Positions 1 through 12,160 of a stretch of 64,000 nt of DNA are shown in pieces (within the stretch, counting starts at the first letter, position 1; each line of letters starts with the position of its first letter). The DNA is from Schistosoma mansoni (lineage: Eukaryota; Platyhelminthes; Trematoda; Strigeidida; Schistosomatidae), in NCBI RefSeq assembly GCF_000237925.1, contig NW_017385994.1, positions 663,886-727,885 of the forward strand, read 5' to 3'. Below the pieces are notes generated by a model. The model ran no database searches. It worked only from the letters and a program-made list of their open reading frames with translations, and was not told where the DNA came from. A program made the translations under genes and the position numbers.

Positions 1-335
1 TCGATGTAAAATGGGCAGCAACTTTTCCGCTGTTTCGACTCGAATATGAAAATGAAGAAGATGAAATATGACAGAAAAACGTGACTAATGTGAAACTAAC
101 CTCTTCATTTTCAGAAAAATGGTACATCACAGTTTGGGGATTAGTAACAGATAACAAAAAGACAAAACAGGTAATTCGAGACTACCAACTATATGAATAA
201 TTGGTACTAAACACTTTGCAGTTATTTTTAGGTAGTTTACTACCTACTTAAAACACATTTAAGTAGATTGTTTAAATGAGTATAACATTTCACTGGGAGT
301 TGCAGAGTTTAACATGAGATTATGGAAAACTTCCA

Positions 336-387
<52 letters not shown>

Positions 388-1667
388 TGTTCAAGTGTTG
401 TTCACTTCGGAAATCAAGCTTATTTTGCTTCAAACGAAAATACATTTCAGATAAAAAAACGACTAATAAAATAAGAGTATGCTGAGTGAACAAAGTTATA
501 CATATCAACTTATGCATATGCGCGCTGCATATCTTCTGATATCATTACAGATGGATAAAGATGCAAATCCTAGAAAAGCAAAGATATAGGACAGTAAAAA
601 AACAAGGTCACACAATCATTATTTTCAAGATAAATACAAGACCAAACCATTTGTTCAGCCATGAAACCGTTATCAAAGGCAATGGAGCAAATAATTATAG
701 TATAAATAGGAAAATAATAATATTATCATGTTCATCAGTAGATAAACCCAAACGTTAGTGGATATATTAAATATTACTCTATGTAATGGTTGTGCCACTG
801 ACAACTTCGGATAAAGTTATTGAGAGCTTTCCCATCATTACAAATCACTCTAAAGTATCTATAAATGTGATGTCGTTCTGGGGAGCTAAATATATCAATC
901 ATCTTTAGTTTGCTGACTGCCAATCGATAGTATCATATTTATGGTCATAAAATATTGTACCAAATAAATATGTAAACTGGGGTCATGCAAAAGCTTGTAT
1001 CACAAAACTCGAGGTTTATTAATCTTGCCTTCTTCAAAATACTTTACATTGGTGGTAACACATCCAACTCATTACGGTTTCCACGGTCCAATCAGTACCT
1101 AGGGGTACTCAAGAGTCCGATTCTCTAGTTACCCGTTAGTTCACTAAATTTCCAAGTCCCGGCCATATTAGATTTAGAAAAAAAATCTCAAGGGTTAAAG
1201 TCTCGTGATCAGGGGTGATGCATAATAGGATTCGGACCAAGAACTTACAGTTATGCTTTAACTTAAATCCAATGACGATGACGTTAGAGAAATATAGATC
1301 GTTAAAAACTTCGTATATATTCACTGACTCGGTGGAGTTAGTGATCATGGGGCAAAATAAGTGAAATACGGGAGTATGTTTATTTCAGATATTTGTGTGA
1401 ACAGCAAACAAACAACAGGAGCTGAAGCGATGAGAAAAGCATTATAGCATATCGATCTAATTAATTGTGAATCTATAAAAACATTCAAGGTTACAAATGA
1501 ATAACTAAAAAAGCCAAACATGGGAAGTTACAGAATAACCAATGATGCGTCTGTCTAGAAGTTGCAATAAATACACATATGTGTTACAGGCAGCCGCTAC
1601 AAGCCACATTTATAGACAATCATGGGTAAATACTAAGGTGTATTGTTTTTATGCAACAGTAATTCAC
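1..1667. other. gene-poor left flank of the BTB gene
   Basis: I see no convincing coding exon here on either strand. The stretch is AT-rich and holds a TA microsatellite at 337-382. Remaining exons of the minus-strand BTB gene could lie here or beyond the left edge, but none could be fixed by both splice sites and homology. Confidence 0.5.
337..382. repeat. (TA)n microsatellite, about 23 units
   Basis: Uninterrupted alternating TA tract read directly from the sequence. Likely length-polymorphic. Confidence 0.95.
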
Positions 1668-1749
1668 CAGCAACACAAGAATCTATTTGTACGCGATCCA
1701 TAAACATTCTAAGAAACTCCACGTAGAATTCAGCACCACCGTTTGCCCC
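1668..1749 (-). CDS. possible further exon of the BTB gene (phase conflict)
   Basis: On the minus strand an AG acceptor (after CTCACTAG) is followed by 82 bases with one open frame (GANGGAEFYVEFLRMF...), closing at a good donor, GCTG/GTGAAT. It lies 125 bp downstream of the last secure BTB exon and has a coding look. However, it is open only in phase 0, while the preceding exon ends in phase 1. The conflict sits at a run of five C on the plus strand, so a one-base assembly error, an unseen micro-exon or a different acceptor could explain it. No homology was recognised. Confidence 0.3.
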
Positions 1750-1874
1750 CTAGTGAGAAAAACCTAATGGGGAATACCGCGAATGCTAGAAAAATTAAGT
1801 CCACGTATTTGTTAGACAGATTATGTAAATGTAATTAATAAAATGAGCAGTCAAACTAAAATGAAATAACATAC

Positions 1875-4800
1875 CTGTCATATCACAACCACCAGGTGTG
1901 TACATGTGACGTAACATTTCTCTTATGTCATCAAATTCATCAACTGGTATAACAACTTCATTTTTTTGATTTTCCTAAACAAATTAAACAAAACATAACT
2001 AACGAGGAATAAGAACAATAATGTAAACAAATAGCAGGTTTTTAAAGGCATTATTACTAAAAGCATTTAAAGGGAAAATAACCCCAAAATTGACTGAATA
2101 TTAAAGTCGAAGATCAAACTTTCTTTTAATATTACCCAAGAAGTTAGAAATAATACGCAAATATACTATCAAAGTCATCCTATTTTATATAATCAAAGAG
2201 GTACCAAGTGATATTTATTTATTTATGCACCGAAGTCAGTGTTTCAAGATTGTGACACCAAATGAATTATCGTCGATGTGCTGGAACATACGATGCCGAA
2301 CCTCAATGTTGTTGCCACAGGATAACAGAAATCCTTCGGAGACAATGGCGATAAAACACAGAAGGTCGCTTAACAAAATCAACTCGGAGAGGCAAGGTTT
2401 CACAAGCATAGACCAAGACTACTCTTTCCGACCCATTATAGGCTTTCATTAAACGTGGATTAATCTCATCAGTCACATCATCACCAGCACTTACGCAGCT
2501 ATCCAGATACACAAACTACTCGAAGGATTCTGTCTATTCACTTTCAAGAGTGAGTGCAAGTTCAGGATCCTGACAGTCTTGCAAAAGTACTATACACTTG
2601 GATGCAAGGCGAATGCTACACTCCAAAGTCGTGCAAGGAGGAAGGATGACAGATACATTCCAAGTGAGGACCGGAGTCGAACAAGGCTGTCTACTCCCCC
2701 CTTTCTCTTTCTTCTGATGGTTGACTGGATTATGGAGACCTCCACATCTCAGGGGATGCACCGAACAGAATGAACAGCTTGAATGCAACTAGACGATTTG
2801 GACTTCTCAGATGACCTGGCCCTTCTATCCCATACAAACCAACAAATGCAGGCGAAGACAATCAGTGTAGAAGCAGTAGGCCCCCACATCTACAAGGGAA
2901 AAAGTAATATCTTCAAATACCACACAGAGAACACCAACTCAATCATAATTGATGGAGAAGTTCTAGAAGAAGTGGGAACTCTCAAGTACCTGGGAAGAAT
3001 TATCGACGAACAAGCAGGATCTGATGCAGACGTAAAGACAAGAATTGGAAAAATAAGAACAGCATTCCTAGATTCGAAGAACATAAGGAACTCAAAACAA
3101 CCATCAACCTACATCAAAGTCAGAATCTTCAATACGAACGTTAAGACAGCTCTACTGTATGGAGCTGAAACTTGGAGAACTACTACAACTATCATCAAAA
3201 AAGTACAAGTATCTACAAACAAATGTCTACGTAAAATGCTGAATGTCCACTAGCCGGATACCATCAACAACAGCATACTGTGGGTAAAAGCAAACCAGTT
3301 TCCAGATGAAGAGGAAATTAAGAAAAGATGCTGGAAGTGAATAGGATATACATTGTAGAAATCACCAAACTGTATCCTAAAGGGAAACGGAAAAGAGGGG
3401 AAACAAACATACTCCGTCGACACTTGGAAGCAAACATGAAAAGGATGAATAGCAACTGGAAAGGATTGCTCAAGATAGAGCCCAATGAAGAATGCTGGTG
3501 GGCGGCCTATGCTCTTCCACGAGGGGTAATAGACGTAAGTAAGAAAGTAAGGCATATGACAGAATTATGAACACAGACTGTCAACTAACTGAGGATTGGA
3601 AGGCTTAGGTATCATCGCACATTAAGACAATATCAACCACAAGCTCAAGATCGAAAAGTCTTTTTTTAGGCATTCGATCCACACCACCATCAATTACATC
3701 CGACAGAGTTGTTACCAGAACGTCATTGATAGCTAGGTTGAAGAGGAACGGTGAGTTGGGAAACCCTGCCTAATTCCAGTGCTTTAATGAAACAATAGAG
3801 GTAATTGTATGACCTCACTCTGTCTGAGGTGTTTGTATATAGGGCCTTCAAGATATGAATAAACTTCTCAGGAACGCCCATTTTCAACAGACGATCCCAG
3901 AGAACAGTCTTGTCTAACGAACCGAAGGCGGTCCTGATTTCGAGAAACACAACGATTTTTGGCCTGCAATAAGTATGGTGGTGTCGCAATCGGAAGTACA
4001 CGTATCCCCCGATAGTTGCGAAAACGACGTGAAACCTTTTCAAAGATAGAAACAACTATCCACTAATCCCACGATGCTAGAACACTCTAATTGCCAGATG
4101 TTCGTAAACAATTCAGTTAGTTCCATAGCCAAAAAATCGTCATCATTTTGAAAAAGAGCCGGAGGTAAGTCATCTGGACCTGGTGATCTGCGGCATTTCA
4201 ATGGCTGGGTGTTCTTGCTGACTTCCGCCTTGTTAAGTGGATCACCAACCATGGAGGATAGGATAGCCTGATCGATGTTACCGGGAGAGTAGACCGTTTA
4301 GACTGTTCTTTGAAAATCTATCCATTGCCCAAGATTACAGATGTGTGATTGAGATCTTATTGGCTTCACACATTCTTTGACTCACACCAGACTTCTTGCT
4401 AACAGTGACTCGGATGAGTTGAAAGAGCATCCGAGAGTTAGCAGATGCAGCTGCTGCTTCCAACTCGTTAGCACGCCTCGACCAACAGGCTTCTTAGTCC
4501 TTGCGCAAACTTTGCACAATTTCATTACGTAACAACCGTGCTTATGGTCAAACTTGCGGTTACTCGGAGTAGACCGATTTGCTTTAACGAGTTGTAAGGA
4601 GTCTGTATAAACTCAGTGCTTATCAGCAGGATGCTTCGCAAAGCCGCGAGCGACTTTACTCACCACTTTCATGACATCATGCAACTGCAGATAACCCTCA
4701 TCAATATTTTTCGGTGGGTTGATAGATAGCCTTAAAACTAGATCAGTTTGATATTCAGTTACAACAGAAGCTAAAACCAATTTGCTGACATCGACCCAAT

Positions 4801-7800
4801 AATGGTGATGAATTTGCCGGCCAGTGAAACCGGAAATAATACTAGAGCAAACAAGGGGATGATCGGGGTCTAGGTTGTTGCAAGAGTCCCAAAATATCCC
4901 TTTTCAAGTCCCTAGAAGCCAAGAAACTCCAGGAAACCTTTTATCCGATCAGCCTTGAATAGAATCTGTTTTTTAATGTTCAGTTAGAAGAGTGGTTACA
5001 GTATTTATCATTCGAGTACCTAAAAATGAAACTCAATGATTAACAACGAATCACAAATTAATGTAGGGGTTTGTGGAGATTGTAGAATTTAAGTTTACAT
5101 TACGGACTGATTTCAATTAGGTAACCACTAATGAAAACCAGTAAGCACTAGACAGCTAAGAAGTCTCGCGAAAAGACAAAACAAGCTATCCAGTGCTTTC
5201 ATGTTTTCTGTGGTTATCTAACTAGAATCAGTCCCTGAAGTGAACTGTGAAATTCGCGATTTCTTCAATATATTCTGTCAACATCATATTAATATATGAC
5301 GAAAACCACACAAACTAGTTAAAAACCAAATAGTGATTCATTGAAGAATATCAGTCTCTAATGAAAAAAACTTTCTTCAATAGTTATTTATATATTAGAC
5401 TAAAGAAAATGAGTGGACAATAAATAAAATTGCTTTCCCCCGTCTTAATTTATAGATTTACTAGATAACCTGGTTAATGATTGAAGAATAACTATTTGGC
5501 AAAGATACAACATTTTGAATGGATTTTTAACCAATAAAGATTTATGTTTGATTAATTTAACAACTAAATAGATTATTCAATAAACGTATTCAAATCACAT
5601 GGCGCGATGAATCAGAATCTGAAATATACAGGTTATATATATAACGCCAAAATACAGCTTTATAAGAAAATTGAAAAGACTTTTATCTATATAATACCAA
5701 AGTCCATTAAATCAGTAACATAGGTTCAGGGAGACATAATTTTTCTGACCAAAAAAAGTCTAGGAATAATTACAAAAACAACAACCTTCATCATGTACAC
5801 TTTGACTACCATAACTGAGTATAATGCATTGTACAACGATCAAGAAAAGTATGTCTATTGTACATAGTGAAGATTAGAAAACGAATACCATTTAAATAAA
5901 ATAGATCGAATATTTCTTGAAGAAAAACGATTAAATTCTGTCTAGATTGTTTTCGTTCAATAAAAAAAGTTTTCTAAACTCTTTTAAGAATATGTAATAG
6001 CAATTATTTGCTTCTCTTTAGTTCAACTTTTTATACTATTTGGTTTAAAATGAATGCCACTGTACAATAGTACGACAATGTTTCATTGATTATTTTTTAA
6101 ACAATCCAACTAATGTAAGGTAGGCAGAAGAAATACACACTTAATAATTTCTAGATTGAATGTTAAGTACGTTATTATTATTATTATATTTATTTAAATA
6201 CATAAATATTGGTACAAGGAAGCACCAGACACATATGCGCCACACAAATCTCATTCGATTTGCTTGAGGGCTGTGATACTGCCCAGGTGCCCAGACTGAA
6301 GCAGGTGGTTTTCTTAGGGGACCACACCCGGAGCCTTTGACCGAAAGATCTGATCCACAAGGCAGTGGAGCATCGTGAGGAGATGCAGTCCCACGGTAGC
6401 CGGTGATCGACGATTGATTCGTACGCCATTTGTTCCCTCAGGATACTGGAGCCCATGTGCACCATTGATTTGGAATCAGGGTTTTCCAACTCCCCTAGGT
6501 GGACTCGCTTTGTCCACCAACCCGGTTAAAGGGCCGGACATTGGCTCTTCTTCCTCTCAATTTCGTAAACAACAGTAATGCCACGAGAAGGCAGTGAGTA
6601 GGACTTCCCTGGCAGAGGCTATATATTCGCTGGCCATGTGAGAGCATTTGGAGAGGGAGAGCGGACTCTCCCCACTCTCGGCCGTACCAGGGCATTTGGG
6701 GGCATGTTAAGTACAACTGAAAGTATTTAATGTACAACAATCACACTAGATGCTTTATTTAGCTAACCAATAAATATTCATAGACAGAAACTGATATGAT
6801 AACTATTCAAGATGTGAAACTTTTGCAGTGGAGACAACCACGATTGTCAGTCAACCATCTGAATAAAATAATTTTCATATGTAAAAATGGTCAACAAAAA
6901 CCTCTTAGAATATATTTTCTTACTGAAATGTGTTGGGTGACCAGATCGACATTGATTTTATGGATAGATTTTAAGTATTATTTCTTTTTTTTGTCTGCAT
7001 ACTTTTACTAGGTATTTTTTTCGATATCATCCTATATTACGTAAAAGTTTTGCGGAGATTAATTGAAATGTTTGTCTCAATTATATCGATCCGATAAGTT
7101 GTAATAGTGAAAAAGTGAAATATATCTTAGACCTTACAATTCTCTATTAAAAGTTAGCTTCTGAAATGAAATAGCGGCTTACAGCTTTTGATTTGTACAT
7201 TCATGACACTCATATTTTGTAGTAGTATACAACCAAATGAACACACTAGGTAAATTTGTGACAAGATAAGGAGTATAGAATGTAATCTCATATCAACTAT
7301 GAATAAATGCGATTGTCTTTCGGATGATAATAACATATAGAGGAGAAGACTATGATAGGTTGCTAACTTTTAAAAAATTCATATTATAATGCCAGTTTTT
7401 AAGTCAATTATAAGCTGACTCTATTTACGGAGTGCTATCAATATGAAGATTGGTTAAATACTCTTAGACTGACTGTAATTCATATACACGAACATATACG
7501 ATATTTTCCTTACAGAATTTCATATAAATCACTATAAAAGCAATATCAATAAAAGTATAGGGATACTTTTTCCTACAAGTTGTATTTTCTTAACTGCTGA
7601 ATTAGCTTAATTATCATTGTCAAATATGGATGATTTTTTAATGTGACTTGTTGATTTTTCGCCGTAAATTTATTGAATCTCCATGATAGGTCTCCCTAGT
7701 GAATTATGATCGAATGATGGGAATAGATTTTTTGTTATGATGCTGTTAATGATTAGGTGGTAAGGTGCTAGGAGTCAAGATTAGTAAACTTGAACCAATT

Positions 7801-8042
7801 GCACTACATATATACTAATTTCCTATATCTTACAGAATTTTAAACAAAACTAATAATCACTCACAATGCATCGATTTTGAAACATAGCTTTGAATACTGG
7901 TGAATATATGGATAGAATAGCACGATGACAATGAAGATTTCTACCCTGAACAATCAGAACAGCATCACTGAATAGAAATGGACTGCTAAAGTCTAACACA
8001 TCATGTTCATCTTTCTGCGGTTCAGTATCATCAACGTCACAA
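1875..8042 (-). CDS. BTB/POZ domain protein, two secure exons (partial gene)
   Basis: Two minus-strand exons join in phase: 8042-7865 (TTTCAG acceptor, GTGAGT donor) and 1974-1875 (TTTAG acceptor, GTATGT donor). Together they encode most of a BTB/POZ fold. It begins SPFLFSDAVLIVQGRNLH, continues with the HRAIL helix and SPVFKAMF, then EVVIPVDEFDDI and REMLRHMYTPGG. These match the family's conserved D, H, HRxxL, SxxFxxMF and LLxxxYT positions. BTB domains dimerise and commonly recruit Cullin-3 ubiquitin ligase or other partners; no partner domain (MATH, Kelch, BACK) is visible, so the subfamily is open. The exon at 7865 starts in phase 1, so at least one upstream coding exon is missing; it should lie between 8.04 and about 13.1 kb but was not found. 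The 5.9-kb intron holds a nested LINE pair and a 533-bp retroposon. The C-terminal exons are unresolved. Confidence 0.8.
2225..4925 (-). mobile_element. RTE-type LINE, decayed and 5'-truncated, split by another LINE
   Basis: Two minus-strand blocks belong to one element. The upstream block (about 4925-3552) shows the region before the reverse transcriptase (SPGPDDLPPALFQND) and RT (VPEKFIHILKALYTNTS, then CPxSPFLFNLAIND in a shifted frame). The downstream block (2616-2225) resumes with ASKCIVLLQDCQDPE, YLDSCVSAGDDVTDEINPR and the conserved VYACETLPLRV / FYRHCLRRI stretch found C-terminal to RT in RTE/BovB-type LINEs. Several stops and shifts mark it as old. Joining base 3552 to base 2616 restores the frame VICIRLASKC, so the plus-strand LINE between them is a later insertion. 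Confidence 0.8.
2617..3551 (+). mobile_element. RTE-type LINE, 5'-truncated, inserted into the older LINE
   Basis: The plus strand carries the last RT motifs and C-terminal region of a schistosome RTE LINE. It includes a degraded form of the RTGVRQGCLLSPFLFLLxVDW block at 2660-2730, LDDLDFSDDLALLSHTNQQMQ (YADD-like) from 2786, YLGRIIDEQAGSDADV, FNTNVKTALLYGAETW and TTTIIKKVQVSTNKCLRKML. A degraded GKRKRG / RMNSNWK tail follows, and then the RTE-like tandem 3' tail (GTAAGTAAGAAAGTAAG) at 3535-3551. One frame stays open over 2783-3253. A shared GC at 2615-2616 and 3552-3553 is the only candidate target duplication. Confidence 0.8.
4926..6159. other. AT-rich intron sequence, nothing recognised
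   Basis: No exon or repeat is identified. A short stretch at 5064-5092 resembles the terminal repeat of the second hammerhead SINE, but too weakly to call. Confidence 0.4.
6171..6703 (-). mobile_element. complete 533-bp retroposon (repeat A) with 11-bp target duplication
   Basis: The 5' end is at 6703 and the 3' end at 6171, where it ends in TTTAAATAAATATAATAATAAT-type tail sequence. An 11-bp direct repeat, ATGTTAAGTAC, flanks it at 6160-6170 and 6704-6714, which proves a target-primed insertion and fixes both ends. Further copies lie at 53187-53702, 56845-57265, 57794-58228 and 61846-61912, all in the same orientation and sharing the 3' end. No tRNA-like A/B boxes are visible. A 99-codon frame ending IYVFK at the tail suggests it derives from the 3' end of a LINE rather than a tRNA SINE; this is inference. 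Confidence 0.85.
6715..7864. other. intron remainder, nothing recognised
   Basis: AT-rich sequence between the repeat A copy and the BTB exon. No open frame with codon structure and no repeat were recognised. Confidence 0.4.
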
Positions 8043-8654
8043 CTGAAACAAAATAAAACAAATTACAATCAGTTATGTTTCTACTAATGCATTGAACGCA
8101 AATTAAGCTTTAACGTTTGATAAAATATCATCTGGATGTTCTGAAGAAAAAATTTCTCGAAACTTCGATTATACTTTGGATACGTTTAAAAAAGAAGATA
8201 ACTTACAGTTTAAACCGAATACATTCATGAGTCAAATATTTTTATTACGAATTAAAAGGCAATAAAATGTGTACTTAGTGTACAAAAGGCAAACTGTGGA
8301 CACGATTGAGACATTTATAGAGTTTACAGATTAATTTCTATCACAGATTATGAACTAGGAAGCACTGGATAATGGTTTCGCTTAACAGAAGACGATATAA
8401 ATTCTCACAAGTTATGGGAAAAATCAGTTGAAAAACAATACGCACCGAAAGATGTTATTGAAGTTTTTGTTGTTACATGACAAACTGACCTTCTTTAGAC
8501 AACTATCTAAAACAATACACTTTAACAACTTCGCAGAATGTTATGCCCCGATAAGGACAATGAATGGTAACATGGGATCTATCTATGAACCAAGATTATG
8601 CATATATTTTTTATCGTATAATCGTTAAATAACTAAACTATTTATATTCGTGTC

Positions 8655-9050
8655 CTCCTTATTATAAGCTTTATTTTGAACTATAAACTACTGTAATACA
8701 ATTTACCATTCCTGAATTATGCCCTGTCTATTATTTAATATCTCCCCTATTCACAGCCACATTTGGCTGAATCTTGTACACATGTTATTTTCTGTTTTAT
8801 TGGTACGGTGCGGTCTGTCTGTTTGGTATATAAACTCAGTATGTTTGAAATATAATGATTCATACCGCAGAGGCTGTTCTGCACTTGACTGACTGGGTTA
8901 GGAAGAAGCAGAACCGATAAGTACTCAGGCTGCTCGTACGGTTTTCGTGTGTCACTGTTCCAATCGATAATTCGCTGCTCTCTGACTGGCGGTCTTATCA
9001 CGTCATACGTTAACAAGGCATCTACTCGATCACAAGTTATAACATAAAAC
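8655..9050 (+). mobile_element. LTR-like dispersed repeat, diverged (possible solo LTR)
   Basis: The stretch from TTATTATAAGCTTTATTTTGA through CACAGCCACATTTGG and GGTATATAAACT...AAATATAATGATTC has a homologous copy at 59928-60330, same orientation. A TATAAA box followed about 30 bp later by an AATAAA-like signal is the layout of an LTR promoter and polyadenylation unit. No partner LTR or internal coding region is near. An old solo LTR is the likeliest reading; the family is not identified. Confidence 0.5.
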
Positions 9051-11714
9051 AATGAAAAAAGATAACTCCACGGACTGAAACAGTACGCTTTCTTGTGAAA
9101 TCTTTTAGAAAACTACTTTCTGAGTTCTGTTGTTTTATACTGCCACCCATCAACATGTTAATATTGTGTTTGCTAAACAATATTCCGGGATTATGGTGAA
9201 CCAGTAAAAGGAGCCTTAAATATTCTCCGCTATTTTTTACGAACAATTTGTTGCAAAATCCATTAAGAAATTGGTTCGCAAGTCACCTAGTGTAATTTGG
9301 AAACAACTATTGGTCTAACTAAAATAATACAGGCAGGGCGTGTTGAGCTTGCAGCCTAATAGTTGAAAGTCACATGGTTCAACCGCTAAGCCGAATGTAT
9401 TTCATCCTCAGGAACATGATATATAGAGTAGTTATCAATATAACATTCCCACTTTATTAAACATAAAGCGTGCAACACAAGTTTTACAAATTCAACACAC
9501 TTTCCAAAGAGTAAATATTTATTAAATGCTCATATTTTCTTGCATATGAATAGCTCAACAGTATCTTTAGTTGCATGTAGTTTGCATCCATTAATATTGA
9601 AGTTTAAATAATCTCATAGAAAGACATAGATTTCTTATTTTATCAGATGACAAGTATATCAATGATCATACTCAATCAAACAAATTTTAACTAATTTACT
9701 CTAATTTTACCAATATAAATTAAAACACATAGCATGTTCAGAAATTATATACGTTATTGATCCAGTGTACAACACATATTACCGATACTAAGTTAATGAC
9801 AGTTTTGATGCTTCATTAAACTATAATATTAGTAATCTAATAGATCGAAGAAAAGCCATTTGATCATTGTTTCTGTTAAAAGCATCAACCGTTCTTCACA
9901 TTAGCAAGATTTTAATGAATCAATACATAACCAATTATGCTTTAACTTAGTGACAACTACGATATTCAAAACAAATGTAAAAATGAGGTCAAATTGGATA
10001 AAAATAGAGATACTTTATAGAGACTAATGTTTTTAAACATTGGATGGTTATTTAGTGCATAAAATTATAACTCTAATTAATAGATAAACTAACAGTTCAG
10101 GTTGAGTATTAAGTAAATGAGCATATAAAAGACGCTTACAATATAAATGAATGATTACTTTAAGTTGTATACCGTTCTCATTCACAGCCAGTAACTTTTC
10201 TAGCAAAGTAAATAACTAGGTTCGAAGTTATTGGCTGGGTTTATTAATTTGCCTGTAATAGGCGCCAAGATGATCCGACTAAAGCTAAAGACCTTGAAGA
10301 TAAAAACATTCGTTCTGCTAAGGTTTTACAAATTTCTGATGGATAAAGATGTTACTGACATACATGCAATAAAATAAACTTACACTAGTAACCAGTGGGA
10401 CGCAACAAAACTCACTCCTTATCGAATACGCTTATGCACTGACCAAGAAGGTCGGACATCAATTATTGCAGTTATAAAGCATTTTGTTTACAATACAAAA
10501 CAGTATACATACCTAGTTTGAATGGTAAATTATATTAAAGTTTGCTAGTTTCTGAAACTGGGCCGGATTATTTTAAAAACCTATGTTTTTAATAACTGGT
10601 TCCCCTGTTTGCACTCCAATACCTAGTACATAATTTACAGTTTGACGTGATACATTACTTTCGTGCCGAATTCATCTAGTAGTAGATAAACACGTTATTG
10701 AGAAAATGATTGTCTTTCCATACTTACAGAGAAATTATCGAATTCAATATAAATGGGGCTTTAATAATCATAAAATGTAGCAACTTTGGCCTTTTTTCGA
10801 CCTTAGAAAACCTGATGTCTGAAAATATGGATTATTTTCACAGTCAATGTGCTTCTCATTAACAGACACTACACTGTAAAAAAAAGACGGTAGCCAATTG
10901 TTTAGCAGGCTTTAATATAACTAAATCAAGTTGTGCCAAAACTAAACGTTGATATCCAGCCTCTAAGTGTCAGTTATCATCAAACTTCATCTATGGAGGG
11001 TATTTGATCATGCCATCAAGCCAATGAACAGATAACAAGGTCGAACGATTGTCATGAAAATTAGGTATATCGAAGTCGTAACGGGAGGGTTAACTGGATA
11101 TATTACATGTTGATGTCCACCCGTTGCTCGAAAACGCTGAAATCTAAGAATTTAACGGTAGTATACAAATCAATTCAAGTTCCTACACTTCAGACCAACG
11201 TAATGATCAAATTTAATGGAAAGCTAGATATTGAGAATATAATTAAAAAGGAACAAACAAGGTCAAAGAATGAATAGTATGGAGTGACACTATACTTAAG
11301 ACTTGTTACAAAACGATAACATCGCCAACTACAGATCATAGTTATCTCATGAATCGCAACCTTGGTCTACACTTGTCGACACAGCTTAAATATCAGAGAT
11401 TATAGTGGGCGAAAACAAAGCATACTACTCAATTTAGATCCCATCTTTCAGGCAGTATTACTCAAGAATCCAGTGAACAAATGTTTTGTTGTCCAGTCGT
11501 ACTCACTTAACCAATACGGAGGGAATCTTAAATTCATTTAAAAATGGCAAGATTATTATATCTACATGTGTTTCTCTTCCCTTAAATGCAAAATGCTGCT
11601 TTAGGACGTCGATGTCATGGCCTAGAGTTTTTAACGATATTAGGAATTGCTTTATCAAATATTATATGTTTACAACTATATGGAACCCTGACATGTGAAT
11701 AATAGGGATTGAAG
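9051..11714. other. intergenic stretch, nothing recognised
   Basis: AT-rich sequence with no open frame beyond chance length, no clear repeat family and no exon supported by splice sites. It may contain unseen 5' exons of the minus-strand BTB gene. Confidence 0.4.
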
Positions 11715-12160
11715 TGGTTGGGTGCGTTAACCACTTATATTGGAAGTCTCATTAGCCCTGATGGGTTGGTGTCTCAACAAATCTCGGCGAGGATCAAGAA
11801 AGCTCATTCGGATTTGTCAACTGTCACTTTTTGCGCAGGTGAGACGTCCGTCTGTCATTGAAAGAGCCAATATATTATTTAGCAGTTTGCTATTTTATCT
11901 TATGGCTGTGAAACATAATCTATGAGGTAGTGTGTTTGTGTAGGCTACGAGTTTTAGACTACATGTGTCTTCGAAGTATTGTTCAAATCATTGAACGAAA
12001 TGAACGATGCTGATGTTAGACGTAGGACACCATGTTAAAGCGTAAAAATGGTTGATCGGGCTGCAAACTTTCATCGACCAGGGGAACTGAAATACATGAA
12101 TCAGAAGGATTTATTTTTTATGTTCTTAGGATTTAGTCTTTCTTTATACGTACCTTTTCA
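11715..12160 (+). mobile_element. decayed RTE LINE C-terminal fragment
   Basis: Broken plus-strand frames read GSLISPDGLVSQQISARIKKAHSD (in part), then LSYGCET and DVRRRT. These match in order the C-terminal region of the LINE at 60511-61588 (ISPNGLVSDEISARIQKA, LLYGCETW, EVRRRV). Many shifts and stops mark it as old. Confidence 0.65.

Noticed and set aside
5064-5092. Terminal repeat of SINE2 standing alone
   Set aside because: Only about 25 bases resemble it and no body sequence follows; could be chance.
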